Of a DNA stretch of 64,000 bases, positions 1 to 13,000 are shown in pieces. The notes beneath the pieces are model-generated. The model saw only the letters and a list, made by a program, of their open reading frames with translations. It was not told where the DNA came from and ran no database searches. The stretch comes from Ascaris suum (taxonomy: Eukaryota > Nematoda > Chromadorea > Rhabditida > Ascarididae): NCBI GenBank assembly GCA_013433145.1, contig CM024176.1, positions 11,208,520 through 11,272,519 on the forward strand, read 5' to 3'. The translations under genes and the position numbers were made by a program. Positions within the stretch are counted from its first letter, which is position 1. The number at the start of each line of letters is the position of its first letter.

Positions 1-3000
1 GAAGAACTTGTACTCGAAGCTGTCATGCAGAAAACGCCTGACGCTGCCATCGTGGAAGTGAGCGTTGCAGAGATTATCTCGGCTGCAGCAACGCATACGA
101 TATCCAAGAGGCCATTCGAGGAAGCACATGTTGACATTGACGTTCGTAAAGCAGAGGAGGTCGCGGAATCAAGTGTCACGATCGCTTTGCAGCAAATTGA
201 ATCGACAGCTGAGCGAGCGAAGAAGGTGTCGAAGGAGGAAACCATCGTTGCGGAGGTGGTCATCAGCGCCCCAAGCGCAACAGAATCAGTGCACGTCGGC
301 ATCCTCACCGAAGTTATCGAAAAATGCAGCTTGTCAGTGATGCAGGTCAGGAAAGCACTCGAGGAAGCGGTTGTGCGCGAGATCATGGAAGAAATGAAAG
401 CGGAAGCGTTTGAAGAACTTGTACTCGAAGCTGTCATGCAGAAAACGCCTGACGCTGCCATCGTGGAAGTGAGCGTTGCAGAGATTATCTCGGCTGCAGC
501 AACGCATACGATATCCAGGAGGCCATTCGAGGAAGCACATGTTGACATTGACGTTCGTAAAGCAGAGGAGGTCGCGGAATCAAGTGTCACGATCGCTTTG
601 CAGCAAATTGAATCGACAGCTGAGCGAGCGAAGAAGGTGTCGAAGGAGGAAACCATCGTTGCGGAGGTGGTCATCAGCGCCCCAAGCGCAACAGAATCAG
701 TGCACGTCGGCATCCTCACCGAAGTTATCGAAAAATGCAGCTTGTCAGTGATGCAGGTCAGGAAAGCACTCGAGGAAGCGGTTGTGCGCGAGATCATGGA
801 AGAAATGAAAGCGGAAGCGTTTGAAGAACTTGTACTCGAAGCTGTCATGCAGAAAACGCCTGACGCTGCCATCGTGGAAGTGAGCGTTGCAGAGATTATC
901 TCGGCTGCAGCAACGCATACGATATCCAGGAGGCCATTCGAGGAAGCACATGTTGACATTGACGTTCGTAAAGCAGAGGAGGTCGCGGAATCAAGTGTCA
1001 CGATCGCTTTGCAGCAAATTGAATCGACAGCTGAGCGAGCGAAGAAGGTGTCGAAGGAGGAAACCATCGTTGCGGAGGTGGTCATCAGCGCCCCAAGCGC
1101 AACAGAATCAGTGCACGTCGGCATCCTCACCGAAGTTATCGAAAAATGCAGCTTGTCAGTGATGCAGGTCAGGAAAGCACTCGAGGAAGCGGTTGTGCGC
1201 GAGATCATGGAAGAAATGAAAGCGGAAGCGTTTGAAGAACTTGTACTCGAAGCTGTCATGCAGAAAACGCCTGACGCTGCCATCGTGGAAGTGAGCGTTG
1301 CAGAGATTATCTCGGCTGCAGCAACGCATACGATATCCAAGAGGCCATTCGAGGAAGCACATGTTGACATTGACGTTCGTAAAGCAGAGGAGGTCGCGGA
1401 ATCAAGTGTCACGATCGCTTTGCAGCAAATTGAATCGACAGCTGAGCGAGCGAAGAAGGTGTCGAAGGAGGAAACCATCGTTGCGGAGGTGGTCATCAGC
1501 GCCCCAAGCGCAACAGAATCAGTGCACGTCGGCATCCTCACCGAAGTTATCGAAAAATGCAGCTTGTCAGTGATGCAGGTCAGGAAAGCACTCGAGGAAG
1601 TGGCTCCGCAGGAAAAGATCGTGGAAGAAATGAAAGCGGAAGCGTTTGAAGAACTTGTACTCGAAGCTGTCATGCAGAAAACGCCTGACGCTGCCATCGT
1701 GGAAGTGAGCGTTGCAGAGATTATCTCGGCTGCAGCAACGCATACGATATCCAGGAGGCCATTCGAGGAAGCACATGTTGACATTGACGTTCGTAAAGCA
1801 GAGGAGGTCGCGGAATCAAGTGTCACGATCGCTTTGCAGCAAATTGAATCGACAGCTGAGCGAGCGAAGAAGGTGTCGAAGGAGGAAACCATCGTTGCGG
1901 AGGTGGTCATCAGCGCCCCAAGCGCAACAGAATCAGTGCACGTCGGCATCCTCACCGAAGTTATCGAAAAATGCAGCTTGTCAGTGATGCAGGTCAGGAA
2001 AGCACTCGAGGAAGTGGCTCCGCAGGAAAAGATCGTGGAAGAAATGAAAGCGGAAGCGTTTGAAGAACTTGTACTCGAAGCTGTCATGCAGAAAACGCCT
2101 GACGCTGCCATCGTGGAAGTGAGCGTTGCAGAGATTATCTCGGCTGCAGCAACGCATACGATATCCAGGAGGCCATTCGAGGAAGCACATGTTGACATTG
2201 ACGTTCGTAAAGCAGAGGAGGTCGCGGAATCAAGTGTCACGATCGCTTTGCAGCAAATTGAATCGACAGCTGAGCGAGCGAAGAAGGTGTCGAAGGAGGA
2301 AACCATCGTTGCGGAGGTGGTCATCAGCGCCCCAAGCGCAACAGAATCAGTGCACGTCGGCATCCTCACCGAAGTTATCGAAAAATGCAGCTTGTCAGTG
2401 ATGCAGGTCAGGAAAGCACTCGAGGAAGTGGCTCCGCAGGAAAAGATCGTGGAAGAAATGAAAGCGGAAGCGTTTGAAGAACTTGTACTCGAAGCTGTCA
2501 TGCAGAAAACGCCTGACGCTGCCACCGTGGAAGTGAGTGTTGCAGAGATTATCTCGGCTGCAGCAACGCATACGATATCCAGGAGGCCATTCGAGGAAGC
2601 ACATGTTGACATTGACGTTCGTAAAGCAGAGGAGGTCGCGGAATCAAGTGTCACGATCGCTTTGCAGCAAATTGAATCGACAGCTGAGCGAGCGAAGAAG
2701 GTGTCGAAGGAGGAAACCATCGTTGCGGAGGTGGTCATCAGCGCCCCAAGCGCAACAGAATCAGTGCACGTCGGCATCCTCACCGAAGTTATCGAAAAAT
2801 GCAGCTTGTCAGTGATGCAGGTCAGGAAAGCACTCGAGGAAGTGGCTCCGCAGGAAAAGATCGTGGAAGAAATGAAAGCGGAAGCGTTTGAAGAACTTGT
2901 ACTCGAAGCTGTCATGCAGAAAACGCCTGACGCTGCCACCGTGGAAGTGAGCGTTGCAGAGATTATCTCGGCTGCAGCAACGCATACGATATCCAGGAGG

Positions 3001-6000
3001 CCATTCGAGGAAGCACATGTTGACATTGACGTTCGTAAAGCAGAGGAGGTCGCGGAATCAAGTGTCACGATCGCTTTGCAGCAAATTGAATCGACAGCTG
3101 AGCGAGCGAAGAAGGTGTCGAAGGAGGAAACCATCGTTGCGGAGGTGGTCATCAGCGCCCCAAGCGCAACAGAATCAGTGCACGTCGGCATCCTCACCGA
3201 AGTTATCGAAAAATGCAGCTTGTCAGTGATGCAGGTCAGGAAAGCACTCGAGGAAGTGGCTCCGCAGGAAAAGATCGTGGAAGAAATGAAAGCGGAAGCG
3301 TTTGAAGAACTTGTACTCGAAGCTGTCATGCAGAAAACGCCTGACGCTGCCACCGTGGAAGTGAGTGTTGCAGAGATTATCTCGGCTGCAGCAACGCATA
3401 CGATATCCAAGAGGCCATTCGAGGAAGCACATGTTGACATTGACGTTCGTAAAGCAGAGGAGGTCGCGGAATCAAGTGTCACGATCGCTTTGCAGCAAAT
3501 TGAATCGACAGCTGAGCGAGCGAAGAAGGTGTCGAAGGAGGAAACCATCGTTGCGGAGGTGGTCATCAGCGCCCCAAGCGCAACAGAATCAGTGCACGTC
3601 GGCATCCTCACCGAAGTTATCGAAAAATGCAGCTTGTCAGTGATGCAGGTCAGGAAAGCACTCGAGGAAGTGGCTCCGCAGGAAAAGATCGTGGAAGAAA
3701 TGAAAGCGGAAGCGTTTGAAGAACTTGTACTCGAAGCTGTCATGCAGAAAACGCCTGACGCTGCCACCGTGGAAGTGAGTGTTGCAGAGATTATCTCGGC
3801 TGCAGCAACGCATACGATATCCAGGAGGCCATTCGAGGAAGCACATGTTGACATTGACGTTCGTAAAGCAGAGGAGGTCGCGGAATCAAGTGTCACGATC
3901 GCTTTGCAGCAAATTGAATCGACAGCTGAGCGAGCGAAGAAGGTGTCGAAGGAGGAAACCATCGTTGCGGAGGTGGTCATCAGCGCCCCAAGCGCAACAG
4001 AATCAGTGCACGTCGGCATCCTCACCGAAGTTATCGAAAAATGCAGCTTGTCAGTGATGCAGGTCAGGAAAGCACTCGAGGAAGTGGCTCCGCAGGAAAA
4101 GATCGTGGAAGAAATGAAAGCGGAAGCGTTTGAAGAACTTGTACTCGAAGCTGTCATGCAGAAAACGCCTGACGCTGCCATCGTGGAAGTGAGCGTTGCA
4201 GAGATTATCTCGGCTGCAGCAACGCATACGATATCCAGGAGGCCATTCGAGGAAGCACATGTTGACATTGACGTTCGTAAAGCAGAGGAGGTCGCGGAAT
4301 CAAGTGTCACGATCGCTTTGCAGCAAATTGAATCGACAGCTGAGCGAGCGAAGAAGGTGTCGAAGGAGGAAACCATCGTTGCGGAGGTGGTCATCAGCGC
4401 CCCAAGCGCAACAGAATCAGTGCACGTCGGCATCCTCACCGAAGTTATCGAAAAATGCAGCTTGTCAGTGATGCAGGTCAGGAAAGCACTCGAGGAAGTG
4501 GCTCCGCAGGAAAAGATCGTGGAAGAAATGAAAGCGGAAGCGTTTGAAGAACTTGTACTCGAAGCTGTCATGCAGAAAACGCCTGACGCTGCCACCGTGG
4601 AAGTGAGTGTTGCAGAGATTATCTCGGCTGCAGCAACGCATACGATATCCAGGAGGCCATTCGAGGAAGCACATGTTGACATTGACGTTCGTAAAGCAGA
4701 GGAGGTCGCGGAATCAAGTGTCACGATCGCTTTGCAGCAAATTGAATCGACAGCTGAGCGAGCGAAGAAGGTGTCGAAGGAGGAAACCATCGTTGCGGAG
4801 GTGGTCATCAGCGCCCCAAGCGCAACAGAATCAGTGCACGTCGGCATCCTCACCGAAGTTATCGAAAAATGCAGCTTGTCAGTGATGCAGGTCAGGAAAG
4901 CACTCGAGGAAGTGGCTCCGCAGGAAAAGATCGTGGAAGAAATGAAAGCGGAAGCGTTTGAAGAACTTGTACTCGAAGCTGTCATGCAGAAAACGCCTGA
5001 CGCTGCCACCGTGGAAGTGAGTGTTGCAGAGATTATCTCGGCTGCAGCAACGCATACGATATCCAGGAGGCCATTCGAGGAAGCACATGTTGACATTGAC
5101 GTTCGTAAAGCAGAGGAGGTCGCGGAATCAAGTGTCACGATCGCTTTGCAGCAAATTGAATCGACAGCTGAGCGAGCGAAGAAGGTGTCGAAGGAGGAAA
5201 CCATCGTTGCGGAGGTGGTCATCAGCGCCCCAAGCGCAACAGAATCAGTGCACGTCGGCATCCTCACCGAAGTTATCGAAAAATGCAGCTTGTCAGTGAT
5301 GCAGGTCAGGAAAGCACTCGAGGAAGTGGCTCCGCAGGAAAAGATCGTGGAAGAAATGAAAGCGGAAGCGTTTGAAGAACTTGTACTCGAAGCTGTCATG
5401 CAGAAAACGCCTGACGCTGCCACCGTGGAAGTGAGTGTTGCAGAGATTATCTCGGCTGCAGCAACGCATACGATATCCAGGAGGCCATTCGAGGAAGCAC
5501 ATGTTGACATTGACGTTCGTAAAGCAGAGGAGGTCGCGGAATCAAGTGTCACGATCGCTTTGCAGCAAATTGAATCGACAGCTGAGCGAGCGAAGAAGGT
5601 GTCGAAGGAGGAAACCATCGTTGCGGAGGTGGTCATCAGCGCCCCAAGCGCAACAGAATCAGTGCACGTCGGCATCCTCACCGAAGTTATCGAAAAATGC
5701 AGCTTGTCAGTGATGCAGGTCAGGAAAGCACTCGAGGAAGTGGCTCCGCAGGAAAAGATCGTGGAAGAAATGAAAGCGGAAGCGTTTGAAGAACTTGTAC
5801 TCGAAGCTGTCATGCAGAAAACGCCTGACGCTGCCATCGTGGAAGTGAGCGTTGCAGAGATTATCTCGGCTGCAGCAACGCATACGATATCCAGGAGGCC
5901 ATTCGAGGAAGCACATGTTGACATTGACGTTCGTAAAGCAGAGGAGGTCGCGGAATCAAGTGTCACGATCGCTTTGCAGCAAATTGAATCGACAGCTGAG

Positions 6001-9000
6001 CGAGCGAAGAAGGTGTCGAAGGAGGAAACCATCGTTGCGGAGGTGGTCATCAGCGCCCCAAGCGCAACAGAATCAGTGCACGTCGGCATCCTCACCGAAG
6101 TTATCGAAAAATGCAGCTTGTCAGTGATGCAGGTCAGGAAAGCACTCGAGGAAGTGGCTCCGCAGGAAAAGATCGTGGAAGAAATGAAAGCGGAAGCGTT
6201 TGAAGAACTTGTACTCGAAGCTGTCATGCAGAAAACGCCTGACGCTGCCATCGTGGAAGTGAGCGTTGCAGAGATTATCTCGGCTGCAGCAACGCATACG
6301 ATATCCAGGAGGCCATTCGAGGAAGCACATGTTGACATTGACGTTCGTAAAGCAGAGGAGGTCGCGGAATCAAGTGTCACGATCGCTTTGCAGCAAATTG
6401 AATCGACAGCTGAGCGAGCGAAGAAGGTGTCGAAGGAGGAAACCATCGTTGCGGAGGTGGTCATCAGCGCCCCAAGCGCAACAGAATCAGTGCACGTCGG
6501 CATCCTCACCGAAGTTATCGAAAAATGCAGCTTGTCAGTGATGCAGGTCAGGAAAGCACTCGAGGAAGTGGCTCCGCGGAAAAGATCGTGGAAGAAATGA
6601 AAGCGGAAGCGTTTGAAGAACTTGTACTCGAAGCTGTCATGCAGAAAACGCCTGACGCTGCCATCGTGGAAGTGAGCGTTGCAGAGATTATCTCGGCTGC
6701 AGCAACGCATACGATATCCAGGAGGCCATTCGAGGAAGCACATGTTGACATTGACGTTCGTAAAGCAGAGGAGGTCGCGGAATCAAGTGTCACGATCGCT
6801 TTGCAGCAAATTGAATCGACAGCTGAGCGAGCGAAGAAGGTGTCGAAGGAGGAAACCATCGTTGCGGAGGTGGTCATCAGCGCCCCAAGCGCAACAGAAT
6901 CAGTGCACGTCGGCATCCTCACCGAAGTTATCGAAAAATGCAGCTTGTCAGTGATGCAGGTCAGGAAAGCACTCGAGGAAGTGGCTCCGCAGGAAAAGAT
7001 CGTGGAAGAAATGAAAGCGGAAGCGTTTGAAGAACTTGTACTCGAAGCTGTCATGCAGAAAACGCCTGACGCTGCCACCGTGGAAGTGAGTGTTGCAGAG
7101 ATTATCTCGGCTGCAGCAACGCATACGATATCCAGGAGGCCATTCGAGGAAGCACATGTTGACATTGACGTTCGTAAAGCAGAGGAGGTCGCGGAATCAA
7201 GTGTCACGATCGCTTTGCAGCAAATTGAATCGACAGCTGAGCGAGCGAAGAAGGTGTCGAAGGAGGAAACCATCGTTGCGGAGGTGGTCATCAGCGCCCC
7301 AAGCGCAACAGAATCAGTGCACGTCGGCATCCTCACCGAAGTTATCGAAAAATGCAGCTTGTCAGTGATGCAGGTCAGGAAAGCACTCGAGGAAGTGGCT
7401 CCGCAGGAAAAGATCGTGGAAGAAATGAAAGCGGAAGCGTTTGAAGAACTTGTACTCGAAGCTGTCATGCAGAAAACGCCTGACGCTGCCATCGTGGAAG
7501 TGAGCGTTGCAGAGATTATCTCGGCTGCAGCAACGCATACGATATCCAGGAGGCCATTCGAGGAAGCACATGTTGACATTGACGTTCGTAAAGCAGAGGA
7601 GGTCGCGGAATCAAGTGTCACGATCGCTTTGCAGCAAATTGAATCGACAGCTGAGCGAGCGAAGAAGGTGTCGAAGGAGGAAACCATCGTTGCGGAGGTG
7701 GTCATCAGCGCCCCAAGCGCAACAGAATCAGTGCACGTCGGCATCCTCACCGAAGTTATCGAAAAATGCAGCTTGTCAGTGATGCAGGTCAGGAAAGCAC
7801 TCGAGGAAGTGGCTCCGCAGGAAAAGATCGTGGAAGAAATGAAAGCGGAAGCGTTTGAAGAACTTGTACTCGAAGCTGTCATGCAGAAAACGCCTGACGC
7901 TGCCACCGTGGAAGTGAGTGTTGCAGAGATTATCTCGGCTGCAGCAACGCATACGATATCCAGGAGGCCATTCGAGGAAGCACATGTTGACATTGACGTT
8001 CGTAAAGCAGAGGAGGTCGCGGAATCAAGTGTCACGATCGCTTTGCAGCAAATTGAATCGACAGCTGAGCGAGCGAAGAAGGTGTCGAAGGAGGAAACCA
8101 TCGTTGCGGAGGTGGTCATCAGCGCCCCAAGCGCAACAGAATCAGTGCACGTCGGCATCCTCACCGAAGTTATCGAAAAATGCAGCTTGTCAGTGATGCA
8201 GGTCAGGAAAGCACTCGAGGAAGTGGCTCCGCAGGAAAAGATCGTGGAAGAAATGAAAGCGGAAGCGTTTGAAGAACTTGTACTCGAAGCTGTCATGCAG
8301 AAAACGCCTGACGCTGCCATCGTGGAAGTGAGCGTTGCAGAGATTATCTCGGCTGCAGCAACGCATACGATATCCAGGAGGCCATTCGAGGAAGCACATG
8401 TTGACATTGACGTTCGTAAAGCAGAGGAGGTCGCGGAATCAAGTGTCACGATCGCTTTGCAGCAAATTGAATCGACAGCTGAGCGAGCGAAGAAGGTGTC
8501 GAAGGAGGAAACCATCGTTGCGGAGGTGGTCATCAGCGCCCCAAGCGCAACAGAATCAGTGCACGTCGGCATCCTCACCGAAGTTATCGAAAAATGCAGC
8601 TTGTCAGTGATGCAGGTCAGGAAAGCACTCGAGGAAGTGGCTCCGCAGGAAAAGATCGTGGAAGAAATGAAAGCGGAAGCGTTTGAAGAACTTGTACTCG
8701 AAGCTGTCATGCAGAAAACGCCTGACGCTGCCACCGTGGAAGTGAGTGTTGCAGAGATTATCTCGGCTGCAGCAACGCATACGATATCCAGGAGGCCATT
8801 CGAGGAAGCACATGTTGACATTGACGTTCGTAAAGCAGAGGAGGTCGCGGAATCAAGTGTCACGATCGCTTTGCAGCAAATTGAATCGACAGCTGAGCGA
8901 GCGAAGAAGGTGTCGAAGGAGGAAACCATCGTTGCGGAGGTGGTCATCAGCGCCCCAAGCGCAACAGAATCAGTGCACGTCGGCATCCTCACCGAAGTTA

Positions 9001-10080
9001 TCGAAAAATGCAGCTTGTCAGTGATGCAGGTCAGGAAAGCACTCGAGGAAGTGGCTCCGCAGGAAAAGATCGTGGAAGAAATGAAAGCGGAAGCGTTTGA
9101 AGAACTTGTACTCGAAGCTGTCATGCAGAAAACGCCTGACGCTGCCATCGTGGAAGTGAGCGTTGCAGAGATTATCTCGGCTGCAGCAACGCATACGATA
9201 TCCAGGAGGCCATTCGAGGAAGCACATGTTGACATTGACGTTCGTAAAGCAGAGGAGGTCGCGGAATCAAGTGTCACGATCGCTTTGCAGCAAATTGAAT
9301 CGACAGCTGAGCGAGCGAAGAAGGTGTCGAAGGAGGAAACCATCGTTGCGGAGGTGGTCATCAGCGCCCCAAGCGCAACAGAATCAGTGCACGTCGGCAT
9401 CCTCACCGAAGTTATCGAAAAATGCAGCTTGTCAGTGATGCAGGTCAGGAAAGCACTCGAGGAAGTGGCTCCGCAGGAAAAGATCGTGGAAGAAATGAAA
9501 GCGGAAGCGTTTGAAGAACTTGTACTCGAAGCTGTCATGCAGAAAACGCCTGACGCTGCCATCGTGGAAGTGAGCGTTGCAGAGATTATCTCGGCTGCAG
9601 CAACGCATACGATATCCAAGGAGGCCATTCGAGGAAGCACATGTTGACATTGACGTTCGTAAAGCAGAGGAGGTCGCGGAATCAAGTGTCACGATCGCTT
9701 TGCAGCAAATTGAATCGACAGCTGAGCGAGCGAAGAAGGTGTCGAAGGAGGAAACCATCGTTGCGGAGGTGGTCATCAGCGCCCCAAGCGCAACAGAATC
9801 AGTGCACGTCGGCATCCTCACCGAAGTTATCGAAAAATGCGCTTGTCAGTGATGCAGGTCAGGAAAGCACTCGAGGAAGTGGTCCGCAGGAAAAAATCGT
9901 GGAAGAAATGAAAGCGGAAGCGTTTGAAGAAATTGTACTCGAAGCTGTCATGCAGAAAACGCCTGACGCTGCCACCGTGGAAGTGAGTGTTGCAGAGATT
10001 ATCTCGGCTGCAGCAACGCATACGATATCCAGGAGGCCATTCGAGGAAGCACATGTTGACATTGACGTGGAAAGCAGAGG
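1..10080 (+). repeat. Tandem array A: about 24 full copies of a 411/414-bp coding unit
   Basis: Unit starts (the Met of MQKTPDAA) fall at 25, 436, 847 and 1258 (three 411-bp spacings), then every 414 bp from 1258 to 6226, then 6639 to 9537, with a last partial copy at 9950. Bases 1-24 are the tail of an earlier copy, so the array starts outside the window. Copies differ at very few sites: Ile or Thr in DAA(I/T)VEV, Lys or Arg in TIS(K/R)RPF, and a segment that reads AVVREI in the first three copies but VAPQEKI in the rest. The unit length is a multiple of three, so changes in copy number keep the frame. The near identity implies recent expansion or homogenisation. Confidence 0.95.
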
Positions 10081-13000
10081 AGGTCGCGGAATCAAATGTC
10101 ACGATCGCGTTGCAGCAAATTGAATCGGCTTCTGAGACAGCCAGGAAAGTATCAAAGGAGGAAAGCGTATTCGCTGAGGCGTTTATAGGTGTGCCGATTG
10201 AAGAGGCTGCGGTAGAAGCTCACATCCTTAAAGAAGTTATCGAGAAATGCGCCTTGTTTGTGAAAGAGCACAGAAAACCATCTGCTGAAATGGTCTTGAA
10301 GGAGAAAATCTTGAGAGAGGGAAAAGCGGAAACGTTCGAAGAAATCGTGCTGCAGCCTGAAATTCAACGAGTATCCGTGGCGGCTGATTCTGAAGTCGCG
10401 ATCGCAGAAATGGTTTCGGAGGGAGCAGTGCATGTGATATCAAGGAAACCGTACGAGAAAGCTCACATTGATGTTGATGTGGAACGTGCGGAAGAGAAGC
10501 AGGATACATGTATGACTGTGGCGTTGCAGCAAATTGAATCGGCTTCTGAGACAGCCAGGAAAGTATCAAAGGAGGAAAGCGTATTCGCTGAGGCGTTTAT
10601 AGGTGTGCCGATTGAAGAGGCTGCGGTAGAAGCTCACATCCTTAAAGAAGTTATCGAGAAATGCGCCTTGTTTGTGAAAGAGCACAGAAAACCATCTGCT
10701 GAAATGGTCTTGAAGGAGAAAATCTTGAGAGAGGGAAAAGCGGAAACGTTCGAAGAAATCGTGCTGCAGCCTGAAATTCAACGAGTATCCGTGGCGGCTG
10801 ATTCTGAAGTCGCGATCGCAGAAATGGTTTCGGAGGGAGCAGTGCATGTGATATCAAGGAAACCGTACGAGAAAGCTCACATTGATGTTGATGTGGAACG
10901 TGCGGAAGAGAAGCAGGATACATGTATGACTGTGGCGTTGCAGCAAATTGAATCGGCTTCTGAGACAGCCAGGAAAGTATCAAAGGAGGAAAGCGTATTC
11001 GCTGAGGCGTTTATAGGTGTGCCGATTGAAGAGGCTGCGGTAGAAGCTCACATCCTTAAAGAAGTTATCGAGAAATGCGCCTTGTTTGTGAAAGAGCACA
11101 GAAAACCATCTGCTGAAATGGTCTTGAAGGAGAAAATCTTGAGAGAGGGAAAAGCGGAAACGTTCGAAGAAATCGTGCTGCAGCCTGAAATTCAACGAGT
11201 ATCCGTGGCGGCTGATTCTGAAGTCGCGATCGCAGAAATGGTTTCGGAGGGAGCAGTGCATGTGATATCAAGGAAACCGTACGAGAAAGCTCACATTGAT
11301 GTTGATGTGGAACGTGCGGAAGAGAAGCAGGATACATGTATGACTGTGGCGTTGCAGCAAATTGAATCGGCTTCTGAGACAGCCAGGAAAGTATCAAAGG
11401 AGGAAAGCGTATTCGCTGAGGCGTTTATAGGTGTGCCGATTGAAGAGGCTGCGGTAGAAGCTCACATCCTTAAAGAAGTTATCGAGAAATGCGCCTTGTT
11501 TGTGAAAGAGCACAGAAAACCATCTGCTGAAATGGTCTTGAAGGAGAAAATCTTGAGAGAGGGAAAAGCGGAAACGTTCGAAGAAATCGTGCTGCAGCCT
11601 GAAATTCAACGAGTATCCGTGGCGGCTGATTCTGAAGTCGCGATCGCAGAAATGGTTTCGGAGGGAGCAGTGCATGTGATATCAAGGAAACCGTACGAGA
11701 AAGCTCACATTGATGTTGATGTGGAACGTGCGGAAGAGAAGCAGGATACATGTATGACTGTGGCGTTGCAGCAAATTGAATCGGCTTCTGAGACAGCCAG
11801 GAAAGTATCAAAGGAGGAAAGCGTATTCGCTGAGGCGTTTATAGGTGTGCCGATTGAAGAGGCTGCGGTAGAAGCTCACATCCTTAAAGAAGTTATCGAG
11901 AAATGCGCCTTGTTTGTGAAAGAGCACAGAAAACCATCTGCTGAAATGGTCTTGAAGGAGAAAATCTTGAGAGAGGGAAAAGCGGAAACGTTCGAAGAAA
12001 TCGTGCTGCAGCCTGAAATTCAACGAGTATCCGTGGCGGCTGATTCTGAAGTCGCGATCGCAGAAATGGTTTCGGAGGGAGCAGTGCATGTGATATCAAG
12101 GAAACCGTACGAGAAAGCTCACATTGATGTTGATGTGGAACGTGCGGAAGAGAAGCAGGATACATGTATGACTGTGGCGTTGCAGCAAATTGAATCGGCT
12201 TCTGAGACAGCCAGGAAAGTATCAAAGGAGGAAAGCGTATTCGCTGAGGCGTTTATAGGTGTGCCGATTGAAGAGGCTGCGGTAGAAGCTCACATCCTTA
12301 AAGAAGTTATCGAGAAATGCGCCTTGTTTGTGAAAGAGCACAGAAAACCATCTGCTGAAATGGTCTTGAAGGAGAAAATCTTGAGAGAGGGAAAAGCGGA
12401 AACGTTCGAAGAAATCGTGCTGCAGCCTGAAATTCAACGAGTATCCGTGGCGGCTGATTCTGAAGTCGCGATCGCAGAAATGGTTTCGGAGGGAGCAGTG
12501 CATGTGATATCAAGGAAACCGTACGAGAAAGCTCACATTGATGTTGATGTGGAACGTGCGGAAGAGAAGCAGGATACATGTATGACTGTGGCGTTGCAGC
12601 AAATTGAATCGGCTTCTGAGACAGCCAGGAAAGTATCAAAGGAGGAAAGCGTATTCGCTGAGGCGTTTATAGGTGTGCCGATTGAAGAGGCTGCGGTAGA
12701 AGCTCACATCCTTAAAGAAGTTATCGAGAAATGCGCCTTGTTTGTGAAAGAGCACAGAAAACCATCTGCTGAAATGGTCTTGAAGGAGAAAATCTTGAGA
12801 GAGGGAAAAGCGGAAACGTTCGAAGAAATCGTGCTGCAGCCTGAAATTCAACGAGTATCCGTGGCGGCTGATTCTGAAGTCGCGATCGCAGAAATGGTTT
12901 CGGAGGGAGCAGTGCATGTGATATCAAGGAAACCGTACGAGAAAGCTCACATTGATGTTGATGTGGAACGTGCGGAAGAGAAGCAGGATACATGTATGAC

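Noticed and set aside
6548..9685. 1045-residue open frame on the minus strand across array A
   Set aside because: It is a by-product of the repeat: the unit length is a multiple of three and one antisense frame of the unit happens to lack stops, so every copy extends it. It ends where the forward frame has its indels, and its composition (Ser, Thr, Ala, Cys) is antisense of the coding strand.
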